A stretch of DNA of 38,390 bases, taken from the NCBI GenBank assembly GCA_031264295.1, contig JAISED010000064.1:1-38390 (forward strand), read 5' to 3'. The DNA is from Eubacteriales Family XIII. Incertae Sedis bacterium. GTDB lineage: Bacteria > Bacillota > Clostridia > Peptostreptococcales > Anaerovoracaceae. The translations under genes and the position numbers were made by a program. This document shows positions 6,971 through 15,056 of the stretch, in pieces; the first letter of the stretch is position 1; the number at the start of each line of letters is the position of its first letter. The notes under the pieces were generated by a model. That model was not told the DNA's origin. It did not search any database and saw only the letters and a list, made by a program, of their open reading frames with translations.

Positions 6971-7903
6971 TTAGCCTACAAGCATCTTAACCTTCTCAAC
7001 AATATCATCCGCAGACATACCGTACTTCTTCAACAGCTCCGCAGGTTTCCCTGATTCGCCGAAGCAGTCGGGCTGCCCCACGAAGGCCATTTTCACCGGA
7101 CAGTGCGTCGCTGCGTATTCCGCGACAGCCCCACCGAGGCCGCCTATCACAGAATGTTCCTCAGCCGTCACTATTGCTCCGGTTTCTTTCGCCGCTTTCT
7201 CTATCATTTCACCGTCTATGGGTTTGATCGTGTGCATGTCTACGACGCGTATTTCCACGCCGTCCTTCGCCAGCGTTTCCGCGGCAAGCAAAGCTTCGCC
7301 CACCAAGATGCCGGTGGCTATTACCGTGCAATCCTTGCCGTCACGCAGACACACAGCCTTACCCACCTTGACGTCGGCGCCGGGCTTGTAGATCTGCTCT
7401 ACAGCGGCGCGTCCAAGCCTGATATAGAATGGACCGTCCGTATCTACTGCCTGATTTAACAGTATTTTCGCCGATTCACCATCTGAAGGATTGAGTACGG
7501 TCATACCCGGTATCGTTCTCATGAGCGCGATATCCTCAAAAGTCTGATGGCTCGCGCCGTCCTCGCCCACGCTGATCCCCGCATGAGTCGCGCACACCTT
7601 CACATTCGCGTGTGTGTAGCCGATCGAATTCCTGATTATTTCAAAGGCTCTGCCCGAAGCGAACATAGCGAATGTGCTCGCGCACACCGTTTTACCTGAA
7701 AGCGCCAGTCCCGCTGCAGTACCGAAAAGATTCTGCTCCGCGATCCCCATATTGAAAAAACGCTCAGGAAAGGCCTTGCTGAATCCGTTTGTCATCGTGG
7801 ATTTCGACAGGTCGGCGTCCATAACGATAAGATCCGCCTTTGTTTTCCCCTTCTCTACGAGGAATTCCCCGTAAGCCTGTCTTGTCGCCGTCTTACCCGC
7901 CAT
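6971..7903 (-). CDS. Transketolase, C-terminal subunit
   Basis: 310 residues corresponding to the pyrimidine-binding and C-terminal domains of transketolase, which moves two-carbon ketol units between sugar phosphates in the non-oxidative pentose phosphate pathway. The pyrimidine-domain glutamate lies in FNMGIAEQNLFGTAAG, and a CATHAGISVGEDGASHQ segment follows. The C-terminal domain ends VEKVKMLVG. It works as a complex with the N-terminal subunit encoded just upstream. The ATG overlaps that gene's stop (TAATG), so translation is coupled. Both halves have intact ends and family-typical lengths, so this is a natural split enzyme rather than a frameshift. Confidence 0.95.
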   Translation of the reverse strand: MAGKTATRQAYGEFLVEKGKTKADLIVMDADLSKSTMTNGFSKAFPERFFNMGIAEQNLFGTAAGLALSGKTVCASTFAMFASGRAFEIIRNSIGYTHANVKVCATHAGISVGEDGASHQTFEDIALMRTIPGMTVLNPSDGESAKILLNQAVDTDGPFYIRLGRAAVEQIYKPGADVKVGKAVCLRDGKDCTVIATGILVGEALLAAETLAKDGVEIRVVDMHTIKPIDGEMIEKAAKETGAIVTAEEHSVIGGLGGAVAEYAATHCPVKMAFVGQPDCFGESGKPAELLKKYGMSADDIVEKVKMLVG

Positions 7904-8730
7904 TACAATTCACCTCCCAATTCCTCAAGCGCTTTTTTTGTCTCTTCTTCCGAAGGCGCCTTGCCGTGCCATCCCGCTTCATTCTCCATGAATGAAACGC
8001 CCTTTCCCTTTACCGTCTTCGCGATTATCGCCGTCGGTTCGCCTTTAACAGCTTTTGCGGCGTCGAAGGCCGTGATTATCTCGGGAATTGAATGTCCGTC
8101 TATCAGTAGTGTACTGAAGCCGAAGCTTTTGAATTTTTCATCTACCGGCGCTACGGTCATCACATCGTCGTTCCTGCCGTCGATCTGAAGCCCGTTCCAG
8201 TCCACAATAACGCAAAGATTATCAAGCTTATAATGTCCCGCCGCCATCGCCGCTTCCCAGACAAGTCCCTCCTCAAGCTCGCCGTCTCCCAGTAATGTAT
8301 AAACCCTGCCTGCCCCGTCAATGCGCGCAGCCAGCGCCATTCCGATAGAAGCCGAGAATCCCTGCCCCAGCGATCCGGTTGACATCTCCACTCCGGGCGT
8401 AGTCTTCCTGCTCGGATGACCCTGCAGCATAACATCAAGTCGGCGCAGCTTCCACAACTCCTCCTTGGGGAAATACCCGCGTTCGGCGAGAGCAGCGTAC
8501 AGCACAGGCGCCGCGTGTCCCTTTGAGAGAACGAACTTATCCCTTCCCTCCTTTTGCGGATTTGCAGGATCTATTTTCATCTCATGAAAATAAAGCGCAG
8601 CGAGTATGTCCGCCGCGGACAAGGATCCTCCCGGATGCCCCGAACCCGCGAAATACACCTGTTTTACGATGTCCACGCGGATTTCAGTTGCAGCCTTTTT
8701 GATTGTTTCGATTGTGTTTGCATCGGGCAT
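7903..8730 (-). CDS. Transketolase, N-terminal (TPP-binding) subunit
   Basis: 275 residues holding the thiamine-diphosphate pyrophosphate-binding domain. Visible are the [14 protein letters not shown] motif, the [16 protein letters not shown] segment, and the TPP/Mg motif [15 protein letters not shown] followed by the [11 protein letters not shown] asparagine. It pairs with the C-terminal subunit to give active transketolase, feeding ribose-5-phosphate and erythrose-4-phosphate synthesis; ribulose-phosphate epimerase of the same pathway is encoded at 16556. The start ATG has AAGGAGGA upstream. The region 5' of the SD holds a small tandem duplication (CAATAGTTTCG twice, 8759-8781). Confidence 0.95.
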   Translation of the reverse strand: MPDANTIETIKKAATEIRVDIVKQVYFAGSGHPGGSLSAADILAALYFHEMKIDPANPQKEGRDKFVLSKGHAAPVLYAALAERGYFPKEELWKLRRLDVMLQGHPSRKTTPGVEMSTGSLGQGFSASIGMALAARIDGAGRVYTLLGDGELEEGLVWEAAMAAGHYKLDNLCVIVDWNGLQIDGRNDDVMTVAPVDEKFKSFGFSTLLIDGHSIPEIITAFDAAKAVKGEPTAIIAKTVKGKGVSFMENEAGWHGKAPSEEETKKALEELGGEL

Positions 8731-9059
8731 TTATTTGTCCTCCTTCTTTGTCACCATTCAATAGTTTCGCCAATAGTTTCGATTGAATCCCTTGAACAGT
8801 AACGCTTTAGGCAAGCTCCGGAAACCTGCGTTATGCTATCCGGAGCTTGCCCTTATATGTACATGCGGTTTGTACCAGCCGCCGCTCATTCCCCGCAGCG
8901 GCTGTTTGTACCAACCACTTGTTTATTCCCTCAGCAGCCGTTTCGCAAACCACACGATTCATCCCCGGCGGCGATCGTTGCGCCGGTCGCCCGGTTCATT
9001 ACCTGCGGTTTGTACCACCCGGTTTATTCCCTCAGCAGCCGTTTCGCAAACCGCGCGGT
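8731..9059. other. Repeat-rich spacer between wecG and transketolase genes
   Basis: 329 bp with no credible gene on either strand. It holds a dispersed 39-bp repeat that forms a hairpin (8805-8851), then a GC-rich array of degenerate units sharing GTTTGTACCA and TTCCC-CAGCAGCC words that runs into the 3' end of wecG. Short frames on the plus strand are low-complexity and have no SD. Confidence 0.7.
8805..8851. repeat. Dispersed 39-bp repeat, copy 1, with hairpin
   Basis: 8805-8843 matches 17265-17303 in 36 of 39 positions. In this copy GGCAAGCTCCGGA (8810-8822) pairs perfectly with TCCGGAGCTTGCC (8839-8851) around a 16-nt loop. There is no T-run on either side, so it is not a standard terminator. 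Both copies lie in spacers between minus-strand genes. Confidence 0.8.
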
Positions 9060-9071
9060 TCATCCCCGGCG
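8921..9071. repeat. 50-bp direct repeat overlapping the end of wecG
   Basis: 8921-8970 and 9022-9071 are identical except at three positions in the CACACGATT/CGCGCGGTT segment, and are spaced 101 bp apart. The second copy includes the wecG stop codon and its last codons. Weaker copies of the flanking GTTTGTACCA word extend the repeat on the left. Confidence 0.85.
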
Positions 9072-9854
9072 ACTGTTTAACAGCACCTTTATCAAAAACA
9101 GCGGCAATACCACCATGCGCTTTATCCTCGACGGCTGCTGTTTCAGCCGAAACAGCCATTCAAGCCCGTGTTTCCTGTAAAACTCCGGCGCCCGTTTCAA
9201 GGCGCCCGCCATAACGTCGAAGCTGCCGCCCACGCCTATGGCCACTTTCACCTCAAGCGCTCCCCTATTCCTGTATATGAATCGTTCCTGCTTCGGCGAT
9301 CCCAGCGCGACACATAGAAAATCCGCCCCGCTCGCGTTTATCTCCTCCACAATGCCTGCCTCGTCTTCCTCGGTGAAGTAGCCGTCACGGAAGCCCACTA
9401 TATTTAAGCCAGGGTATTTTTTCATCATATTCGCGGCGGCCATTTCAGCAACCCCCGGTTTGCCTCCCAGAAAATACGGCTTCCCCCTACTCATTGAAAT
9501 CCATTCCAGCGCATTATACAGAAAATCTATCCCCGTCACTCTCTCCTGAAGCGGCAAACCCATAATCTTGGACGCGTGTACAATGCCCACGCCGTCCGGT
9601 ATAATCAAATCCGCATCTTCTATTATTTCTTTCAATACAATATCATGCCTTGAAGCGCTCCAAATAATCTCCGAATTCGGCGTCACTATATAGGCGCACG
9701 GTTCTTTATAATTATAAGGTCTCAACTCTTTTACCATCAGCAACATGAAGCTTTTCATTGCATCATCTAGAGAAATCATATCTACCGGAACCCCAAGAAT
9801 TTCCACGCGTTCGCCGCGTCTGCCGCGTTCGCCGCTTATAGACTCATTCCCCAT
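9060..9854 (-). CDS. WecG/TagA/CpsF-family glycosyltransferase
   Basis: 264 residues. The family core is clear: VEILGVPVDMISLDDAM, TPNSEIIWSAS, the DADLIIPDGVGIVHASKI active-site segment, ERVTGIDFLYNAL, FLGGKPGVAEMAA and FLCVALGSPKQERFIY. TagA-type members add N-acetylmannosamine to a lipid-linked GlcNAc to start wall polysaccharides; the exact sugar here is unknown. The enzyme is likely peripheral on the inner membrane face. The ATG at 9854 has AAGGTGAC upstream and overlaps the end of csaB by 11 bp. The first 16 residues (ERGRRGER) come from a small GC-rich duplication and are not part of the family core. The 3' end lies in a 50-bp direct repeat. Confidence 0.9.
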   Translation of the reverse strand: MGNESISGERGRRGERVEILGVPVDMISLDDAMKSFMLLMVKELRPYNYKEPCAYIVTPNSEIIWSASRHDIVLKEIIEDADLIIPDGVGIVHASKIMGLPLQERVTGIDFLYNALEWISMSRGKPYFLGGKPGVAEMAAANMMKKYPGLNIVGFRDGYFTEEDEAGIVEEINASGADFLCVALGSPKQERFIYRNRGALEVKVAIGVGGSFDVMAGALKRAPEFYRKHGLEWLFRLKQQPSRIKRMVVLPLFLIKVLLNSRRG

Positions 9855-10965
9855 GATCTGTCACCTTCATCAAATCTCCTATCATCTTTTCGTTTGTGTC
9901 AAGCTTCTTTATCAGTGCACAAACATTTTCTCTTACCATTCCTTTAATCGTATCCGCGTTCTCCACGGTTTTTTCAAACTCTTCCATAAAGTAATCGCAT
10001 TTAAAGTCGCTCACCGCCGACATCGCCTTCAATCCCAGCGAATGCATGAATGAATTTATTTTCGGATCATATGATATGGCTATCATCGGCACGTCCATAA
10101 CCGCTGCGTAGATGAGGGCGTGAAGCCGTACCCCCACCAATATATCAACACCGCCTATTATCGACAACATCTCTTCTGTAAGGTACTTATGCTTTACCGC
10201 GAGTACCTTGTCCGGCAGCCTTCTCTCGATCTCTTCTATTACGGGCAGATCCTCGGAATAATGAAAGGGTATCAGCAAGACCTGCGCGCCGTATTCCGCA
10301 TTGAGCCTTTCTATTGATAAGCACAATTCATTCACGAACTCGCTCTGAAGCTTCTGCTCCCTTACCGCAAATCCTACAACGAGCTTCCCTTCCTCCTTCA
10401 CAAAACCCTCATTCTCAAGGATTTTGCGCCCCGAATCCAGCCCGGCCTTTTTTATCCTGAGCACCGGATCAGCAGTAACTGTAACATTTTCACGCAGAAG
10501 TCCGATCTGCGTCAGGAATTCCGCCGAAGCCTCATCCCGCACAACAACCCCCGCCGCCCGCTTCAGCGTCCAAGCCGTTAGCCGCCTGTTGATCTTCAAG
10601 TTTATAGGTCCTATGCCCTGACTGTATATAAAAACCCTTTTGCGAAACAGATATCCCGCCCAGATGATGGCCAGATAATACAGCAAACTTTTTTTACTCG
10701 TCACATCCTGCAACAAGCTGCCCCCGCCGCTTATCAACAGATCGCAGCGTCTGACCGCCGCCATTATGGCGCCCGGCGATTTTCTGTCTGCCGTACGCAC
10801 CGAGTGTTTCTCGGCAGTCACAGCGGGACTTTTCGACAGTACCGTTATCTCTATATCTGAAAGCTTCGCGCGCAGATTATCCACCACAGCCGTGAGAATA
10901 GACTCATCGCCAATATTGTTGAAACCATAATATCCGGAAATAAGTATCCTGAATACCCTACGCAT
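9844..10965 (-). CDS. csaB: Polysaccharide pyruvyl transferase CsaB
   Basis: 373 residues matching the CsaB family: N-terminal ILISGYYGFNNIGDESIL, then LLISGGGSLLQDVTSKKSLLYY, FIYSQGIGPI, and the C-terminal VGVRLHALIYAAVMDVPMIAISYDPKI nucleotide/PEP-site region. CsaB transfers pyruvate from phosphoenolpyruvate to the peptidoglycan-linked polysaccharide; the ketal made is the ligand for SLH domains. A large SLH protein is encoded at 30008-35260, so a target is at hand. The gene overlaps both neighbours (DUF5693 by 8 bp, wecG by 11 bp), showing one transcript. Length is normal. Confidence 0.93.
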   Translation of the reverse strand: MRRVFRILISGYYGFNNIGDESILTAVVDNLRAKLSDIEITVLSKSPAVTAEKHSVRTADRKSPGAIMAAVRRCDLLISGGGSLLQDVTSKKSLLYYLAIIWAGYLFRKRVFIYSQGIGPINLKINRRLTAWTLKRAAGVVVRDEASAEFLTQIGLLRENVTVTADPVLRIKKAGLDSGRKILENEGFVKEEGKLVVGFAVREQKLQSEFVNELCLSIERLNAEYGAQVLLIPFHYSEDLPVIEEIERRLPDKVLAVKHKYLTEEMLSIIGGVDILVGVRLHALIYAAVMDVPMIAISYDPKINSFMHSLGLKAMSAVSDFKCDYFMEEFEKTVENADTIKGMVRENVCALIKKLDTNEKMIGDLMKVTDHGE

Positions 10966-13150
10966 CGGCGAATCGCCTTTCCAATCTTTTGTAAATCTTA
11001 TACGCGAGATGGAATATCAGCATGTAAACTATACCGATAATTATTCCGAACAGCACCGAATAACCGGTTCTTGTGAATCCGAGATAGAGCGGCGTTCGAA
11101 GATGCATGAAGGTGTTTATGACCGAAGTCACCCCGACCACGCCGCAGACCCCGAAAACAACAGTCCAAAAGCGCAGCCTCTTGAATGAAGCGTATATCAT
11201 CAGCATAATCGCCGGGAACGCGAACATGAATTCCTTCGTCCGCGGACGCGCAAGCAGGAGTTCTTCAAGGTCGTTGCGGAATATCATTTCAACGCGGCTC
11301 GCAGTGATAACCTCATGCCCCGTCCTCAGTATATAATACATGCCGCCCACAGCGAAAACCACCCCGAGCAACAACATCCACACCTTTATGGATGTGTTCA
11401 TCAAATCCTTTATGTCGCCCATCTCCAAGCGTCCTTTTTCGCGTTTCTCCTTAGTAAATCCGAAATACGCGAGATAGGCCGCCGCGAAGAATGCTATCGG
11501 CAGCAGCTGCGCCGCCTTCACCCCTCGGAATATGTCAATTTCCAACATATAGTTGACTGACGACAGCGGTGCGGCGGTCAGCAATGCGCCTACGAGCGCT
11601 ATGACTGTAGACCCCACAACCGCGAATACCGCAAACTTGAAGGTTACTATAGCGCCCGGTACAGACCCGGCGGCTCTGTCATAACAGTCCTTGGCCGTCT
11701 TCGTATAGAAGACCGTAGCCAGGCAGCCGAATATAATGGCGTTCGCAAGGCTGGCTATCAACTCCGTTGTATTAGGCGCTATATAGAACGCCGCACAGGT
11801 TAACAACGCTCCGGCAGCCAGCAACTTATACCTCAATCTCGCCGCCAGCGGCAATACCAACTGCAAAAGCAGCAAGGCCGCTGCGACACAGCCTATGCCT
11901 ATCACAAACTTCATCGCAAAGCCAACCTTATAGGCGTCCATAACCGACGCAGCGCCTTGTGAAAAGCCGTGCCGCTCCAGCCGTTGTTCAAGATTCGCGA
12001 ACATCTCCCTATACTCATCCACGTCCGTCACATAGGTATGAAAATCCTTTATCTCTTTGATCGGCTTATAATAGATAACACGCACATTGCGTTCAACCAC
12101 TGTGCGGAAAAGCGTATTCTCAATCTCCTTAGCGCCTTCATAGCCGTAATACTGATATCTATTCTGTATATAGTTCCAAACGGAGAAGACCCTCACAGCC
12201 TTGTAGTCGCTGTGCTCCGTCAATTCAAGCACCCCGTGCTGGAGAATGTTCTGCAGCTGTGTAGTATCCTCAATAACGCCGATATCTATATCATTCTCAT
12301 CAATATAAGCGCCTATCACCTCTATACCGTCGTCGTATCCCGGAACGCCTTCACCGCCCACGATGAGATATGAAGGCTTGACGCCCAACCTATCGTAATC
12401 CGCCAGAACCGCCCTCGCGTACCGCGCGCTGTTCCATGTGTCATAGCTTGCCGTCCTCGGTACAATCTCCATTCCGAGGTCTTTAATTATCTTCACCTTT
12501 TCCGGGATCATGCCGAGACTCAGGTACATGAGTTTCGAATCTACGATATCCATGAGTTCGATAAAACCGCCGCCCTTTGAATTTTGTTCCTTATATTCCG
12601 GCGTATAAAGGGTAATATCCGGCGTTCCGTCTATAAGCACATAGCCGCCCTTTTCAGCGTCCTCTTCCGGATAATACAATATATTTGCGTTGTCGTAACG
12701 TGTAAGCAAGGCCTGCGTAACAAAATCGTAAGCCTCTTTCGAAGCCATTCTCACCATTACATCATACGAGTCATAGCCGAACAGCTTTATACTGTTTAAC
12801 CATCCCTCCGGATAATCCGATTCCCAGTCCGCGTCCTGAGTGATAATATCCATGACTTCTGCGGACACAGGCATGTCGTCGCCTTCCATAAGGCTCTTCA
12901 GGCTTTCTTCCGCCAGCCCAACCTTGTTGATCTTCATATCCTTGAAACGATTCAGCCACAGCGACACGCTCTCCCCCGACTGATCGGCCAAAGCCTTCGT
13001 TTCCTGATAATCCAACACTATATCATATGTTTTATTGTGACTTTCAACATATATTCTCGACACCATCACCGTGATTCCGCATATGACAGCGGCGGCCATT
13101 ATTATTAAAAAAATCCAATTCGACTTTATGAATATTTTAGCTTCCGACAT
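10958..13150 (-). CDS. DUF5693 multi-pass membrane protein
   Basis: 730 residues. One N-terminal membrane segment (about residues 13-32), a large outside domain of roughly 380 residues (LADQSGESVSLWLNRFKDMK, then GVLELTEHSDYKAVRVFSVW), and about ten C-terminal hydrophobic segments (from residue ~410, including LLLLQLVLPLAA and MLIFHLAYKIYKRLERRF). This arrangement and the placement directly before csaB are characteristic of DUF5693. The biochemical role is not known; context suggests export, assembly or modification of the polysaccharide made by the csaB/wecG enzymes. The ATG has AAGGAGA ten bases upstream. The outside domain contains a TIM-barrel-like run of short strand segments (VIYYKPIKEI, GVKPSYLIVGGEGV), noted by eye only. 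Confidence 0.85.
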   Translation of the reverse strand: MSEAKIFIKSNWIFLIIMAAAVICGITVMVSRIYVESHNKTYDIVLDYQETKALADQSGESVSLWLNRFKDMKINKVGLAEESLKSLMEGDDMPVSAEVMDIITQDADWESDYPEGWLNSIKLFGYDSYDVMVRMASKEAYDFVTQALLTRYDNANILYYPEEDAEKGGYVLIDGTPDITLYTPEYKEQNSKGGGFIELMDIVDSKLMYLSLGMIPEKVKIIKDLGMEIVPRTASYDTWNSARYARAVLADYDRLGVKPSYLIVGGEGVPGYDDGIEVIGAYIDENDIDIGVIEDTTQLQNILQHGVLELTEHSDYKAVRVFSVWNYIQNRYQYYGYEGAKEIENTLFRTVVERNVRVIYYKPIKEIKDFHTYVTDVDEYREMFANLEQRLERHGFSQGAASVMDAYKVGFAMKFVIGIGCVAAALLLLQLVLPLAARLRYKLLAAGALLTCAAFYIAPNTTELIASLANAIIFGCLATVFYTKTAKDCYDRAAGSVPGAIVTFKFAVFAVVGSTVIALVGALLTAAPLSSVNYMLEIDIFRGVKAAQLLPIAFFAAAYLAYFGFTKEKREKGRLEMGDIKDLMNTSIKVWMLLLGVVFAVGGMYYILRTGHEVITASRVEMIFRNDLEELLLARPRTKEFMFAFPAIMLMIYASFKRLRFWTVVFGVCGVVGVTSVINTFMHLRTPLYLGFTRTGYSVLFGIIIGIVYMLIFHLAYKIYKRLERRFADA

Positions 13151-13170
13151 GTATTGTCTTTCTCCTTAAT

Positions 13171-13270
13171 CTTCCGATATCGTTATTCTTCCGCCGACGT
13201 CCGTTCTTCCGGCATCGTTATTCCTGACGACGTCCGCTCTTCCGGCATCGTTACTTCCGACGACGTCTGC
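13171..13270. repeat. 33-bp tandem repeat across a gene end
   Basis: Copies at 13195-13227 and 13228-13260, with a partial degenerate copy before them (from 13171) and the first bases of another after. The unit begins CGACGTCCG and contains CTTCCGGCATCGTTA. The array straddles the stop codon of the small membrane protein gene and encodes its repeated TMPEERTS tail. Confidence 0.88.
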
Positions 13271-13683
13271 AAACTATAGCCGCCTTTGATCATCAGCCAT
13301 ATGTCTGTTATAGCCGTTATCCCTCTACCGTCGCTCCTTGGTATAAGGAGCAGGTGGTTTGTCTCCAAAATGTCTCCGCTCATAAGATCTTTACCGGCCG
13401 TAAGGTCTGAGATTCCGTTTTCCTCATTTCCTATGGCCGAGGCTTCGCCGCTTCTCAGTATGATCTCAGCGCCCTCGTCCCCGATAAGCGTCTGCCCTTC
13501 TTTGACTTCCAAAGGAACAAAAACTGCTGCCGCCGACAACTTCTGATCCAGATAACTCTTTGTGACCAACGGATCCTCTTCCGAACCCGGTTCAAGGGAC
13601 GCCGCATAAACCGCCGCCGACAGGACTATGCCGGCCAGAATCGCGCCTGCCATAATAATCATTCTTTTCATTGATAGCTTCAT
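13183..13683 (-). CDS. Small membrane-anchored protein of the csaB cluster, unknown function
   Basis: About 166 residues from the ATG at 13681-13683. A short basic N-terminus and a hydrophobic segment (MKRMIIMAGAILAGIVLSAA) are followed by an outside domain. That domain contains TKSYLDQKL, a FVPLEVKEGQTLIGDEGAEI segment, an ILRSGEASAI segment, SDLTAGKDLMSGD, HLLLIPRSDGRG and the final IKGGY. I recall similar proteins beside nnrD and DUF5693 genes in other Clostridia, but no named family. The reading frame stays open back to 13884, which would add 67 residues made mostly of Ser, Asn, Gly and Asp from a microsatellite. The later start is preferred because it begins at the membrane anchor and has GGGGG five bases upstream. 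The C-terminus is a duplicated TMPEERTS tail. Confidence 0.65.
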   Translation of the reverse strand: MKLSMKRMIIMAGAILAGIVLSAAVYAASLEPGSEEDPLVTKSYLDQKLSAAAVFVPLEVKEGQTLIGDEGAEIILRSGEASAIGNEENGISDLTAGKDLMSGDILETNHLLLIPRSDGRGITAITDIWLMIKGGYSLQTSSEVTMPEERTSSGITMPEERTSAEE

Positions 13684-13694
13684 ACTAACCCCCA

Positions 13695-13845
13695 TTCCGC
13701 CGCCGTTGCTGCTGCCGCTACTGTCGCCATTGCTGCTGTCGCCGTTGCTGCTGCCGCTACTGTCGCCACTGTCGCCGTTGCTGCTGCGGCTGCCGCTACT
13801 GTCGCCATTGCCACTGTCGCCGTTGCTGCTGCCGCTTGCGGCACA
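13695..13845. repeat. GC-rich trinucleotide-based microsatellite between nnrD and the small membrane gene
   Basis: About 150 bp of irregular repeats built from words such as GGCGACAGT, GGCAGCAGC and AACGGC on the minus strand. It is open in one minus-strand frame, giving repeated G-S-S-N-G-D-S, and could be read as an N-terminal extension of the next gene. It is more likely an expanded spacer. Confidence 0.85.
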
Positions 13846-13867
13846 AATAGTGATGAAATACAGACTT

Positions 13868-14902
13868 TTATACCACATCTCCATGACTTCTTTGCAGCGC
13901 CATTATCGCCGCAGGTATCTTCGCCGCTATATCTGAAGCGATAAGCCCATACTCTCCCAATTCCGCCGCAGCCAGATCCCCGGCCGCTCCGTGTAAACAT
14001 ACACCCGCGGCGGCGGCCTCGAAAGGCTCAAGACCCTGCGCCGCAAGCGACGCGATCATACCTGTCAGAACGTCTCCGCTCCCGGCGGTAGCCATCCCCG
14101 GATTACCTGTCTTATTCAACATCCCGCGCCCGTCCTGTGAAAACACAAGCGTTCCTGCCCCCTTGAGGACTGCCGTACAGCCTAAAAGAAGAACCAGCTG
14201 CTCTGCGGTTTTGCGCCTGTCTTTCTTAAGTTCCGCAGTCGGAGTTCCCAGTAATCTAGCGGCTTCGCCCATATGAGGCGTTATTATCACACGGCATTTC
14301 GCGGATTTGATCACATCCGGCTTCCCTGCGACGGCGTTTAAACCATCCGCGTCTATCACCAACGTTCCTGAGTAGCTTTGGGTCAACTGTACGATCAAAC
14401 TTCTCGTCTCCGCCGTATTCCCCATTCCGGATCCTACCGCGATGGCGTCAAACCTGCTGAGCCTGCCGGACAGCGCCTCCGCGCCGGAGTCGCCGACATG
14501 CGCAGCCTCCGCGCTGGAGTCGCCGACGTGCGCTGACGCCCTGCCGATCACGTCCGCATAATATTTACTGCCGCGAAGAAAGGCTCCGTTTGCGTTCTTG
14601 CCGTCGCTGTCGCCGCCGCTCCTAAAAAGCCCGCTGCGGCTGATACAGGTCGCCTCCGGAATTCCCGCGTGTATAACAGGAAACAGTTCATCAGGCACAG
14701 CCATCTGAACCAATCCGGCGCCGCTTCTCAAGGCGCCTCGGGCGCACAGCACCGCCGCGCCCGCCATTCCGTGAGACCCTGCTACGATCAATATACGCCC
14801 GTAGTCGCCCTTATGCGTATCACGCTCCCGCGGCGCCAATAAACCCGCTGCATAGCCTCTATCGATTGTTAATATATTGTCAAATTCCATCTTTCGTCCC
14901 AT
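13868..14902 (-). CDS. nnrD: ADP-dependent (S)-NAD(P)H-hydrate dehydratase
   Basis: 344 residues; repairs hydrated NADH and NADPH using ADP. Clear motifs are HKGDYGRILIVAGSHGMAGA, ARGALRSGAGLVQMAVP, VITPHMGEAARLL and the nucleotide motif NPGMATAGSGDVLTGMIA. The N-terminal NnrE epimerase domain that is often fused is absent. Between SRSGLFRS and RFDAIAVGSGMGNT there is an insertion of about 50 residues that the family lacks. Part of it is two 30-bp tandem copies encoding AHVGDS-AEA. The start at 14902 has no strong SD; a start at 14890 (MEFDNIL) is also possible. The gene lies in line with mgtE upstream and the small membrane gene downstream. Confidence 0.92.
   Translation of the reverse strand: MGRKMEFDNILTIDRGYAAGLLAPRERDTHKGDYGRILIVAGSHGMAGAAVLCARGALRSGAGLVQMAVPDELFPVIHAGIPEATCISRSGLFRSGGDSDGKNANGAFLRGSKYYADVIGRASAHVGDSSAEAAHVGDSGAEALSGRLSRFDAIAVGSGMGNTAETRSLIVQLTQSYSGTLVIDADGLNAVAGKPDVIKSAKCRVIITPHMGEAARLLGTPTAELKKDRRKTAEQLVLLLGCTAVLKGAGTLVFSQDGRGMLNKTGNPGMATAGSGDVLTGMIASLAAQGLEPFEAAAAGVCLHGAAGDLAAAELGEYGLIASDIAAKIPAAIMALQRSHGDVV
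14475..14534. repeat. 30-bp tandem duplication inside nnrD
   Basis: 14475-14504 and 14505-14534 share 27 of 30 bases (the unit begins GCCTCCGCG and contains GGAGTCGCCGAC). The duplication keeps the frame and encodes the repeated AHVGDS segment. Confidence 0.9.
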
Positions 14903-15056
14903 ATTCGCGAATCATAACCGGACTCCGCGTCCTGCTCCCGCCGCTTCGCAGCGGCAAACCTGCTTCGGAACCGGTGCCGCCTGAACGCCGAATACTTGTA
15001 AACCGTAACCCGCCCGCAGCGGGAAGCGCATTCCTCGTTCAGCCGACGCAAGCCTG

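Noticed and set aside
6971-8730. Transketolase broken by a frameshift
   Set aside because: Both halves have proper starts, SDs and lengths, and the two-subunit form is common in Clostridia.
8811-8851. Rho-independent terminator after wecG
   Set aside because: The stem is strong but neither strand has a T-run after it; better explained as part of a dispersed repeat.
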